Shown one piece after another: positions 1 through 7,313 of a stretch of 30,497 bases of DNA (position 1 is the first letter of the stretch; each line of letters opens with the position of its first letter). The DNA lies in contig DMXI01000403.1 in assembly GCA_003483885.1 (NCBI GenBank), forward strand, positions 1 to 30,497, written 5' to 3'. The position numbers and the translations under genes are program-made. Under the pieces are notes generated by a model, which had not been told where the DNA came from, searched no databases, and was given only the letters and a program-made list of their open reading frames with translations. The DNA is from Microscillaceae bacterium. Lineage in GTDB: Bacteria > Bacteroidota > Bacteroidia > Cytophagales > Microscillaceae.

Positions 1-12
1 TTAGTTATTTAG

Positions 13-144
13 TACTGTGGAATAAAAGTTTATTTGCATTTCTGCAACTATTCTAAAATTTCCACTTCTTGTATGGTCTTACCGATAGGGAGACCATACA
101 ATAGAATAGTTGCAGAAATGCAAATAAACTTTTGTTCCACAGTA
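13..144. repeat. Long nested inverted repeat (hairpin) after the carotenoid operon
   Basis: Outer arms 13-55 and 102-144 are complementary over 43 bases with a single non-Watson-Crick position (T23 opposite G134), which would be a G-U wobble in a plus-strand RNA. Inside lies a second perfect 11-base stem (69-79 with 91-101) closing an 11-base loop. The left side carries a 13-base bulge (56-68) and the right side none. The outer right arm ends next to the stop codon of the lycopene cyclase gene. It could act as a transcription terminator for the operon, but there is no T-run and the stem is far longer than needed. A MITE-like element or a structured RNA are alternatives. Only 12 bases of left flank are visible. 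Confidence 0.8.
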
Positions 145-909
145 TTAAGTCAAATACTCAGGCTCATAATCAACGTTTTGCTTTTTTGAGAGGGCCTGAG
201 TATCCTCTTTTTCAGAGGTTTTTTGTTCACTTCTTTGCTTCAAATATTCATAAATGGTGGTATTCATCAGTATCAGTAACAAGCCATAAAAAGCATCTTC
301 TACGGGAATGGTAAACATTCTGATTGAAAGATTTTCGGTGTTGTTGTACCATACCACTTGCTCTTCGATGAATGACCCAGTAAGAATGCCATTTACGATA
401 AAAAATGGTACCAGCCAAATGGCCATCGCCAGGTAAAACCGCCCTAAATAATTGGTTTTGAGGACTAATACATGAACCAATAAAAATCCGGCAGTAAGAA
501 TAAAAGTCAGGGTAGTATACCATTTCCAGGGATTTGTAACTGTAACGAGCATAAGTCCCACAACAATTGTCCAAGTGATGGCATTGGCGTATTTGCCTAA
601 AATGTCTTGTTTCACATAATATTTGATTACTTCATATACAAACAGGCAGCAATAAGGGATGGTAATAAAGAAAAGCCATTCCCCCAATGGTAAGTTGATG
701 ATCTTGATGCCTGACAAATAACGTTCATTAAACCCCCATACGCCCCACGAAGTAAAAACAACATCCCAGGCAATGAAAAAAGCTCCTACCAAGCCAATGG
801 CAGGGAAGAGGTAGCGCCACTTTTTGTAAAAGTTGACTCTAGGATCAAAGCTTTTGATAAAGGGCACCAAAATCGCCAAAAAATTGATGAGTAGATACAA
901 GTAAGGCAT
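145..909 (-). CDS. crtYcd: Fused CrtYcd-type lycopene beta-cyclase
   Basis: This is a 254-residue, very hydrophobic protein with about six or seven membrane segments, matching the fused CrtYc+CrtYd lycopene cyclases of archaea, fungi (CrtYB) and Bacteroidota. Both half-domains are visible. The first has the WDVVFTSWGVWGFN stretch and the LPLGEWLFF motif (about 73-81); the second has IPVEDAFYG (about 201-209). It should form a beta-ionone ring on lycopene or on an already modified acyclic carotenoid in the inner membrane. The first half has PLGE (74-77), where I recall PxE(E/D) as the family motif. It is the last gene of the operon, 96 bases after crtZ with a terminator-like hairpin between them. 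The charged C-terminal tail (about 225-254) is probably cytoplasmic. I am confident of the family; ring specificity is inferred from context. Confidence 0.88.
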   Translation of the reverse strand: MPYLYLLINFLAILVPFIKSFDPRVNFYKKWRYLFPAIGLVGAFFIAWDVVFTSWGVWGFNERYLSGIKIINLPLGEWLFFITIPYCCLFVYEVIKYYVKQDILGKYANAITWTIVVGLMLVTVTNPWKWYTTLTFILTAGFLLVHVLVLKTNYLGRFYLAMAIWLVPFFIVNGILTGSFIEEQVVWYNNTENLSIRMFTIPVEDAFYGLLLILMNTTIYEYLKQRSEQKTSEKEDTQALSKKQNVDYEPEYLT

Positions 910-960
910 GTGGGGGGAGTTGATAATATGAAATATAAAAAGATGGATGGAAACAAAAAG

Positions 961-984
961 AAGGTTCAGTAACTACTAAACCCT
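961..984 (-). terminator. Terminator-like hairpin between crtZ and crtYcd
   Basis: On the minus strand an 11-bp stem (arms 961-971 and 974-984, with G-U pairs) has a very tight loop and is followed by TTCTTTTTGTTT. It lies 21 bases past the crtZ stop and 51 bases before the crtYcd start. It could attenuate expression of the cyclase relative to the rest of the operon. Confidence 0.5.
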
Positions 985-1005
985 CTGGTATTTTTAATGA
1001 ATGTT

Positions 1006-1491
1006 TTAAGCTTTTTCTAAACCATTTTTCTTGGCCAACTCTTCTTTAGCTTGTTTCAAAAACTTCAAAGGAAACAGCAACATGCCAAAGCATTCACCTT
1101 CTTCTTTGTCTAAGTGACGGTGGTGGGCACGGTGGGCACGTCTTACTGCTAAGAAATAAGGGTGATTGGCCTTTTTCAGAATTTTGAATCGCTGATGGAT
1201 AAAAATATCGTGTACCACAAAATAAGCAAATCCATAGACGGCAATACCAGCGCCAATCCATACCCGGAAATCGTTGCCGTTCATCATGCCAAACATGATA
1301 CAAAGCCAGCTGGGAATGGCAAAAATGAGGAAAAAAGCATCGTTTTTCTCAAAGAAACCTGGTTCTTTTTGATGGTGGTCTTTGTGCAACATCCATAACA
1401 AGCCATGCATGAGATACTTATGAGCAAACCACGCGGCAAATTCCATAAATAAGAAGGTCGCTATTACAATTAGTACATTGAAGAGTATCAT
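1006..1491 (-). CDS. crtZ: Beta-carotene 3-hydroxylase (CrtZ)
   Basis: The 161-residue membrane protein belongs to the fatty acid hydroxylase/CrtZ di-iron family. The histidine clusters are all present: HKYLMH (24-29), HKDHH (36-40), HDIFIH (94-99) and HRAHH (120-124). They alternate with three or four hydrophobic segments, as in bacterial CrtZ of about 160-180 residues. It should add a hydroxyl at C-3 of the beta ring, using O2 and reduced ferredoxin in the inner membrane. It starts five bases after the cruF stop, so the two are co-transcribed. No CrtW-type ketolase sits beside it, which points to a 3-hydroxy rather than a 3-hydroxy-4-keto end group unless the ketolase is encoded elsewhere. 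Confidence 0.93.
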   Translation of the reverse strand: MILFNVLIVIATFLFMEFAAWFAHKYLMHGLLWMLHKDHHQKEPGFFEKNDAFFLIFAIPSWLCIMFGMMNGNDFRVWIGAGIAVYGFAYFVVHDIFIHQRFKILKKANHPYFLAVRRAHRAHHRHLDKEEGECFGMLLFPLKFLKQAKEELAKKNGLEKA

Positions 1492-1496
1492 TGTCG

Positions 1497-2120
1497 TTAG
1501 TAAATGTTTAATATTCCAAAAAAGGCTGCTTGTACTAATAGAAGTACAATGGCCATTTGATTATCTTTTTTAAACTGGGCCTTATGAAAATATAACAATA
1601 GCCCAAATGCTACAACAAACCACATAAGGTAATTTTGCAAAGGAATGATGCCGTTGTGCCAGTCCCAAAAGTCGTATTTCATGGCCACTGGTTCTATCAA
1701 ATAATCCAGGGTAACCATAATCGTAGCACTGATAGCTGCTTTTACCACAATGGGTAACTTTAGGTGATGAATCACAGAACCTGAACTGTATACTAAAATA
1801 AACCAGTTGACCCCAATGATTACGGGAGTGTCTAAGATTTTCCATCCTAAGGTAGCACCGTATTGGTAGCTTCCAAACAAGACTCCGGTTTGTACCCCAA
1901 TAAGCTCTACTACCAACCCAGTAAGAAAACACGTGGCGCAGAATAACCAAAAGCGTGGTTGAAAATCCTGATGCCCACTGAGTAAAATAAAGGCTGATAA
2001 CAATAAATTGAGCGGAGTGAGTGCCACAAAATAATTGGCAAACATGGAGTGGAATCCAATCACCCCTGACACGTGCACTACTACCAGAAAAATTGCTAAT
2101 CTTTTTAATTTCAAACTCAT
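1497..2120 (-). CDS. cruF: CruF-type carotenoid 1,2-hydratase (DUF422)
   Basis: The 207-residue membrane protein matches the CruF/bisanhydrobacterioruberin-hydratase family. Visible signatures are VELIGVQTGVLFGSYQYG (71-88), a TPVIIGVNW stretch (98-106), LDYLIEPVA (138-146) and a W-rich FWDWHNGIIPLQNY segment (151-164), among about six membrane helices. CruF adds water across the terminal double bond of an acyclic psi end to give a 1-hydroxy-1,2-dihydro end. It is somewhat short for the family but ends coherently. It begins three bases after the crtD-like stop. Together with that desaturase it should make the 1'-hydroxy-3',4'-didehydro end found in saproxanthin and flexixanthin. Confidence 0.87.
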   Translation of the reverse strand: MSLKLKRLAIFLVVVHVSGVIGFHSMFANYFVALTPLNLLLSAFILLSGHQDFQPRFWLFCATCFLTGLVVELIGVQTGVLFGSYQYGATLGWKILDTPVIIGVNWFILVYSSGSVIHHLKLPIVVKAAISATIMVTLDYLIEPVAMKYDFWDWHNGIIPLQNYLMWFVVAFGLLLYFHKAQFKKDNQMAIVLLLVQAAFFGILNIY

Positions 2121-2123
2121 AAG

Positions 2124-3632
2124 CTATTTTTTACTCGCAGAAAATTCCGTTTTTATTGTTCCCTGGCGTTCCTTAATAATATTGCCCACAATTTTTGCCG
2201 ACAACAAACACAAAGGAATGCCTCCACCAGGGTGCACACTGCCTCCGCAGAAATATAAGTTCTTGATTTTGCGCGAAAAATTGGGGTGACGCAAAAATGC
2301 TGCATAACGATTGTTAGAACTGGAACCATACAACGAACCCTGAAAAGAGGAGGTCTTTTGCTCGATACTTCTAGGGTCTAATATGGCTTCAGTAGCAATG
2401 AGCGGGCGAATATTTTTACCCAATACACGTGATACTTTTTGAATAACATTTTCTCGGGTTTCATCAATCCAGGCATCCCAGTCTTGCCCTTGGTTGCCAG
2501 GTACGTTGACCATCACAAACCAATTCTCACCTCCTGTTGGTGCATCTCCTTCGGTTCGTTTAGAGGTAATGTTGATATACACCGTAGGATCACTGTATAC
2601 CTTTTTGAGGTCAAAAATGTGAGCAAATTCTGATTTATAATCTTTAGCAAATAAGATATTGTGTACATCCAGTTCAGGGAATTCGGCATTGATACCCCAA
2701 TAAAAGATCAAAGCGGAACTTGAGCGCTCCTGTTGTAAGGTTTTTTCGGGTGCCTTTTGACTCTTGAGTAAATGCCTATAGGTAGGTACCACATCCATAT
2801 TGCTAATGACCAAGTCATAGTCCAGCGTTTGGCCTTGTACCCGAATGCCTTTGGCCTGCTTGGGTTTATCTTGTACAATGATTTTTTCTACTTTTTGCCC
2901 ATAGTGAAATTTTACACCCAATTCAATGGCTAATTTTACCAGACTAAGGGTAATGCTATGCATGCCACCTTCGGGGAGATAGGCGCCCATGTTGTGTTCC
3001 AAATGAGGAATGATATTGAGAATACCAGGGGCTTTGTAAGGACTGGATCCGTTGTAGGTAGCATACCGATTGAACAGCTGTACCAAATGAGGGTTTTTGA
3101 GTTTACGCTCATTTACCTCGTGCATGGTGCTGAAAATATGCATTTTGAACATATTGACAATACTAACCAGGGTATCAATATTCAGGAAGTTTTTGAATTG
3201 ATGAAGCGATTGCTCCATAAATAGTTTGTGGGTGTGTTCAAAAATTTCGGCACTGTTATGTAGATGTTTTTCTACCTGAGCAGCAGGCACCTCCAGTTTT
3301 TTTTCTATTTCCTGTGCAAAAGCTTGATGATCAGCAAAAGCGTTTAAGCGAGTGCCATCTTCATAGAAATAATTGCAAACAATGGGTAAACGCTCATAAT
3401 TGAAATAATGACGAGGCTCTTTACCTGAAATTGTAAAGAGTTCGTCTACCAAAAATGGCATTGTAAACAAAGATGGGCCGGCATCGAACCGAAACCCTTC
3501 TTGTTCAAATTGAGTAAGCTTGCCTCCTGGATAATCGTTGGCTTCAAAAACGTCTACTTCATACCCTAGGTTTGCCAAACGAATACTGGTAGCAATGCCC
3601 GCAATGCCTGCACCAACTATAACTGCCTTCAC
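2124..3632 (-). CDS. crtD: CrtI-family carotenoid desaturase, probably 3,4-desaturase (CrtD-like)
   Basis: The 502-residue flavoprotein belongs to the phytoene desaturase superfamily. The N-terminal dinucleotide-binding motif is VGAGIAGIATS (6-16), followed by DVFEANDYPGGK, and the C-terminal signature is LYFCGGSVHPGGGIPLCLLSAK. It is the second CrtI paralogue of the operon and clearly diverged from crtI at 5577-7052. The neighbouring cruF and the absence of other needs for a second desaturase suggest it introduces the 3',4' double bond on a 1'-hydroxylated carotenoid, as CrtD does. A role as a second lycopene-forming desaturase cannot be excluded from sequence. It lies three bases after idi and three before cruF, so translation is probably coupled. 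Confidence 0.82.
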   Translation of the reverse strand: MKAVIVGAGIAGIATSIRLANLGYEVDVFEANDYPGGKLTQFEQEGFRFDAGPSLFTMPFLVDELFTISGKEPRHYFNYERLPIVCNYFYEDGTRLNAFADHQAFAQEIEKKLEVPAAQVEKHLHNSAEIFEHTHKLFMEQSLHQFKNFLNIDTLVSIVNMFKMHIFSTMHEVNERKLKNPHLVQLFNRYATYNGSSPYKAPGILNIIPHLEHNMGAYLPEGGMHSITLSLVKLAIELGVKFHYGQKVEKIIVQDKPKQAKGIRVQGQTLDYDLVISNMDVVPTYRHLLKSQKAPEKTLQQERSSSALIFYWGINAEFPELDVHNILFAKDYKSEFAHIFDLKKVYSDPTVYINITSKRTEGDAPTGGENWFVMVNVPGNQGQDWDAWIDETRENVIQKVSRVLGKNIRPLIATEAILDPRSIEQKTSSFQGSLYGSSSNNRYAAFLRHPNFSRKIKNLYFCGGSVHPGGGIPLCLLSAKIVGNIIKERQGTIKTEFSASKK

Positions 3633-3635
3633 GTA

Positions 3636-4172
3636 TTATCGAGAGCTTAGGGTTAAAAATTCGTTTTTATGTTGATTTAAAATAATCTTAAACCACTCTG
3701 TATAGTCTTGGGGCTGGGCCTTCATTTGTTGCTCTATTTCGTCTAAACTCATAAAACGCCAGTCGCAGGCTTCTTCCAGGTTGATTTGTGGCTGACCACT
3801 GTAGTGCCCAATGAATACATGGTCTAGCTCGTATTCGGTGAGTTCATTGTCTAGCCTGGCCTGATAGGTGAAGTTAAAAGTATAAGAAAGGTCACAGTCA
3901 AAACCCATTTCTTCTATCAAACGGCGATGTACTGCTTCTTGCAATACCTCGTCAGGACGGGGATGACTACAGCAGGTATTGGTCCATAAGCCCCCTGAGT
4001 GGTACTTGTGTCGGGCGCGTTGCTGAAGCATTAATTCATTGCGGTCGTTGAATACAAAAATAGAAAATGCCCGGTGGAGCAACCCCTTCTGGTGTGCCTC
4101 CAGCTTGTTCATGGTTCCTATTTCGTTGTCTTGGGTGTCTACTAAAATCACTTTTTCTTCAGTCATATTCAT
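3636..4172 (-). CDS. idi: Type I isopentenyl-diphosphate delta-isomerase
   Basis: The 178-residue Nudix-fold enzyme interconverts IPP and DMAPP and so balances precursors for GGPP. The active-site cysteine lies in WTNTCCSHP (63-71, Cys68 aligning with the WTN..C.HP motif). The metal-binding Nudix-like helix EAVHRRLIEEMGF follows (79-91), and the catalytic acidic region is YELDHVF (114-120). Length matches type I Idi of about 180 residues. The start is 4 bases after the upstream stop; an alternative start two codons downstream (MTEEK) is possible. Placement inside the crt operon fits a dedicated isoprenoid supply role. Confidence 0.95.
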   Translation of the reverse strand: MNMTEEKVILVDTQDNEIGTMNKLEAHQKGLLHRAFSIFVFNDRNELMLQQRARHKYHSGGLWTNTCCSHPRPDEVLQEAVHRRLIEEMGFDCDLSYTFNFTYQARLDNELTEYELDHVFIGHYSGQPQINLEEACDWRFMSLDEIEQQMKAQPQDYTEWFKIILNQHKNEFLTLSSR

Positions 4173-4176
4173 TCTT

Positions 4177-4650
4177 TTATTGTAGCTTATCTAAATATTC
4201 TTTTGCCAAGTCTTTGTCGGCCCTGGTTGCGGTATCTGATTCTAATAGTGCCGTAGCAATGGCTTCTATTAAACCGTTATCATCGTTGATTTGAGGCAAA
4301 GCTTCGGTGATTATTTTTTTATCCTCTTGAATTTGCCCTTTATAATTAAAAAAAGCTGGGCTGTTGCTTTGTATCGTAAATCTTAAAAAGCGAAGTTCGA
4401 TACTATGTTCATCTTTGATAATGGCCCGATCCAAAATTTGCATGGCTTCACGAAAGCGTGCATATTTTAGATGTGGAAAAAAGCTGTGTTTGGCCCGGAT
4501 GGCCTGAGCGGCTCCTTTATAGCCCAACAATACCGGATACTGCTCTACTTCTTTAACGTCAAGCTTACTGTACAACTCGTCGCATTTTCGGCTATTTTTT
4601 GAAGCATTTTTATATAAAAGCCGAACTTCATTGATCTCAATATCCTGCAT
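4177..4650 (-). CDS. Unknown 157-residue protein inside the carotenoid operon
   Basis: I do not recognise a named family. The protein is soluble, with no signal peptide or membrane segment, and almost entirely helical by eye. It contains stretches such as RFREAMQILDRAIIKDEHSI (65-84) that resemble a TPR-like helical hairpin, but a full TPR consensus is not visible. It ends four bases before idi and lies 68 bases after crtB on the same strand, so it is translated with the pathway genes. A scaffold, assembly or regulatory role for the membrane enzymes is an inference from context only. Confidence 0.8.
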   Translation of the reverse strand: MQDIEINEVRLLYKNASKNSRKCDELYSKLDVKEVEQYPVLLGYKGAAQAIRAKHSFFPHLKYARFREAMQILDRAIIKDEHSIELRFLRFTIQSNSPAFFNYKGQIQEDKKIITEALPQINDDNGLIEAIATALLESDTATRADKDLAKEYLDKLQ

Positions 4651-4718
4651 TGGTGCTCGTTCAGTTGTTGGGTTTGCTTATTTACCACAAAGGTTGAGTA
4701 ACGTGTATACTCAGCAAT

Positions 4719-5555
4719 TTATATCAAATTCAGGCTATGACGTACATAAGAACTAAAAAATAGCATGTATTTACGGCGATTCGATATGCGAATGCGTTCG
4801 TCCATAATTTTGCGAGGAGGGATGCCCTGAATTTTTCTAAACAATGAGTAATAGTATACATAGGCCATATATACGCCAAAACGAGCGTCTTTCGGCAAAC
4901 GTTTGATGCCATCGTAGCCATCGCGGAAATCTTGCTCGATGTCTTCTTCTATTTGGCGCTTGTTGATTTCGCCAAACTGGCTAATGTCCACTCCTGGAAA
5001 ATAAGTGCGACCCAACTCTTTGTAATCTTGATTGAGATCCCTTAAAAAGTTGATTTTTTGGAAGGCCGATCCCAAACGCATTGCTCCATATTTTAAGGAT
5101 TCATACATTTCTTTGTCTTTGTCACAAAATACGCGCAAGCACATCAAACCTACTACTTCGGCTGAACCTAAAATATACTCTTCGTACCCCTCCTGATCAT
5201 AGTTAATCCCAGTAATATCCATCTCCATACTTTTCAAAAAAGTGTCTATCACTTCCCTTTCAATGTGGAAATCATTCACTGTTTGTTGGAAACTATTCAA
5301 AATTGGGTTAAGACTTATTTTTTCTTCAATGGCCTTGTAAGTGTCCGCCTTGAAGCGATCCAACAAATCTTGCTTGTCGTAATCATGAAATGTATCCACT
5401 ATTTCGTCGGCAAAGCGCACAAACCCATAAATGGCATACACCGGCTTGCGAAATTTTTTGGCTAAGAAGCTGATCCCCAGTGAAAACGAGGTACTGTAGT
5501 TATTCGTAACCAGTTTACTGCACTTAAAAGAAACTTTGTCGTAAAGAGATTTCAT
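4719..5555 (-). CDS. crtB: Phytoene synthase
   Basis: The 278-residue member of the trans-isoprenyl diphosphate synthase head-to-head family condenses two GGPP to phytoene. Both aspartate-rich Mg-diphosphate motifs are intact: DEIVDTFHD (50-58) and NFLRDLNQDYKELGRTYFP (169-187). The YAIYGFVRFADEIVD block is diagnostic for squalene/phytoene synthases. The length matches bacterial CrtB. It starts 21 bases after the crtI stop and is the second gene of the operon. Squalene synthase-like (HpnC/D) alternatives are unlikely given the crt neighbours. Confidence 0.95.
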   Translation of the reverse strand: MKSLYDKVSFKCSKLVTNNYSTSFSLGISFLAKKFRKPVYAIYGFVRFADEIVDTFHDYDKQDLLDRFKADTYKAIEEKISLNPILNSFQQTVNDFHIEREVIDTFLKSMEMDITGINYDQEGYEEYILGSAEVVGLMCLRVFCDKDKEMYESLKYGAMRLGSAFQKINFLRDLNQDYKELGRTYFPGVDISQFGEINKRQIEEDIEQDFRDGYDGIKRLPKDARFGVYMAYVYYYSLFRKIQGIPPRKIMDERIRISNRRKYMLFFSSYVRHSLNLI

Positions 5556-5576
5556 GTAATCAAAAGTTTGATGAGT

Positions 5577-7052
5577 TTAATTAAAAGCTTTAACTATTTC
5601 TTTAGCGACCACTTGCCCCGAAATAAGCGAAGGTGGCACGCCTGGACCAGGAACCGTGAGCTGCCCGGTAAAATATAAATTACTTACCTTGTTGCTTTTG
5701 AGCGATGGTTTTAGGATCGCCGTTTGGCGTAACGTATTTGCCAAGCCATAAGCATTGCCCTTGAAAGAATTATAATCTCGGACAAAATCGTTGTGAGCGT
5801 AACTTTTCTTGTAGACTACATGTTCTCTGATGCTTTGGCCAGTAAGACTCTCCAGGCGTTCCATAACCAATTGGTAATATTTTTCTCGAGTAGCTTCATC
5901 ATCTTTCAATGCGGGGGCTACTGGTACCAAAATGAACATGTTTTCTTTGCCTTCAGGTGCCACACTGGGGTCGGTCATCGATGGACAACATACGTAAAAC
6001 AAAGGGTTACTTGGCCATTGGGGTTGCTCGTATATCTCGATGGCGTGCTGCTCAAACTCTCTGTCAAAGAACAAGTTGTGATGGTGGAGGTTTTGCAGTT
6101 TTTTGTCAAGGCCCAAGTAAAAAATAAGACTTGAGGGAGCCATGGCGCGCTTGTCCCAATAACTAGCAGAATACTTACGATATTTTTCTTCAAGTAGATG
6201 TTGTTCTACGTGATGATAGTCGGCTCCACCGATAAAAACATCTGCATTTTGCTGTTTGTTGTTGATTATCAGGCTAGTAGCTTTGCCGTTTTGCACCTCA
6301 ATTTTTTCTACATTTGCGTTCGTTTCAAACTGAACGCCTAATGATTCGGCCAGGGTTACCATACCATCTACAATTTTGTGCATGCCTCCCATGGGATACC
6401 AGGTTCCCAGTTGGATATCAGCATAATTCATAAGACTGTAGAGAGCAGGGGTGTTTCTGGGAGTAGCCCCCAAAAACAAAATGGGAAACTCCAGCAACTG
6501 AATCAGTTTGGGGTTTTTGAAATACTTGCGGATGTGACTGTAGATGGAGTTGAACACCTGTAGGCGAAATACGCCCGTAAGCAATCGCATATCTACAAAC
6601 TCCCGCAATGAGCGCCCTGGCTTGTACACCAAGTCGTTGATACCTACTTCGTATTTGTAGGCAGCTTCTTTCAAGAACTTGGTCAGCTTAGCACTGCTGC
6701 CTGGTTCTAATTCCTCAAATAATTGATTTAACTCATCTAAATTGGCAGGAATCTCCACGACATCGTCTTTGCCAAAAAATACGGCATAAGAGGGGTCCAA
6801 TCTTTTGAGATCGTAATAGTCGCTGGCAGATTTGCCAAATTTTCCAAAGAACGACTCAAATACATCAGGCATCCAATACCAACTAGGGCCCATGTCAAAT
6901 ACAAAACCTTCTGCCGAAAACTTGCGGGCCCGGCCTCCCAAACTTTCATTTTTCTCAAAAACGGTTACATCGTAGCCTTGTTGAGCCAAACATGAAGCTG
7001 TAGCCAATCCAGCAAATCCTCCCCCAATAATATGCGCTTTTACTTTTGCCAT
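5577..7052 (-). CDS. crtI: Phytoene desaturase (CrtI)
   Basis: The 491-residue FAD-dependent desaturase is the first gene of the operon. The FAD motif is IIGGGFAGLATA (8-19), followed by TVFEKNESLGGRAR and FDMGPSWYWMPDVFE. The C-terminus carries the bacterial-type phytoene desaturase signature with YFTGQLTVPGPGVPPSLISG. It is expected to carry out the successive desaturations from phytoene to lycopene as a peripheral inner-membrane enzyme. The 260-base upstream region is shared with the divergent metalloregulator gene and should hold the operon promoter. Assignment as the primary desaturase, against the paralogue at 2124-3632, rests on its position next to crtB and on overall resemblance. Confidence 0.94.
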   Translation of the reverse strand: MAKVKAHIIGGGFAGLATASCLAQQGYDVTVFEKNESLGGRARKFSAEGFVFDMGPSWYWMPDVFESFFGKFGKSASDYYDLKRLDPSYAVFFGKDDVVEIPANLDELNQLFEELEPGSSAKLTKFLKEAAYKYEVGINDLVYKPGRSLREFVDMRLLTGVFRLQVFNSIYSHIRKYFKNPKLIQLLEFPILFLGATPRNTPALYSLMNYADIQLGTWYPMGGMHKIVDGMVTLAESLGVQFETNANVEKIEVQNGKATSLIINNKQQNADVFIGGADYHHVEQHLLEEKYRKYSASYWDKRAMAPSSLIFYLGLDKKLQNLHHHNLFFDREFEQHAIEIYEQPQWPSNPLFYVCCPSMTDPSVAPEGKENMFILVPVAPALKDDEATREKYYQLVMERLESLTGQSIREHVVYKKSYAHNDFVRDYNSFKGNAYGLANTLRQTAILKPSLKSNKVSNLYFTGQLTVPGPGVPPSLISGQVVAKEIVKAFN

Positions 7053-7115
7053 TTGATTTAGATATTTGTTATAAGTCGTTATTTTTGTTTAACTTTTGTT
7101 GTTTTAATTTACATA

Positions 7116-7182
7116 AAACATTTAACAAAACAGAGGTATTTGAACTTTGTTTTACTTTTTTAGTCTAAACATTCAACAAAAC
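7116..7182. promoter_or_regulatory. Candidate operator: 16-bp direct repeat in the crtI/metalloregulator intergenic region
   Basis: AAACATTTAACAAAAC (7116-7131) recurs as AAACATTCAACAAAAC (7167-7182) with one mismatch. The start-to-start distance is 51 bases, close to five helical turns. The copies lie 64 and 115 bases upstream of crtI. They could be binding sites for a regulator or tandem promoter-like elements on the minus strand (GTTTTGTT). No exact TAnnTTTG element is seen on the minus strand here. Confidence 0.4.
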
Positions 7183-7271
7183 TCACAACCTTTGTATATT
7201 GTTTTTACTTTTTTGAAAAAATACTTTACAACCAAGCTTAGAAAAGCTCCCGTGAGAAGCTAAAGTTTTAT

Positions 7272-7279
7272 TAACTTTG
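7272..7279 (+). promoter_or_regulatory. Candidate Bacteroidota -7 element of the metalloregulator gene
   Basis: TAACTTTG matches the TAnnTTTG consensus and would place a transcript start about 25-30 bases before the ATG at 7314. No clear TTG is found at the -33 position. Confidence 0.4.
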
Positions 7280-7313
7280 TTGTCCATAAAAATCACCATT
7301 GCTCTTTTTGCGA

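Noticed and set aside
13..144. Integron attC site reading of the long palindrome
   Set aside because: No RYYYAAC/GTTRRRY core sites at the ends; the arms are nearly perfectly paired and too long.
4695..4713. Six-base inverted repeat TGAGTA/TACTCA in the crtB downstream gap
   Set aside because: Too short and without a T-run; likely chance in a 68-base gap.
7299..7313. TTG start extending the metalloregulator by five residues
   Set aside because: The ATG at 7314 gives the family-typical N-terminus and sits about 28 bases after the expected transcription start.
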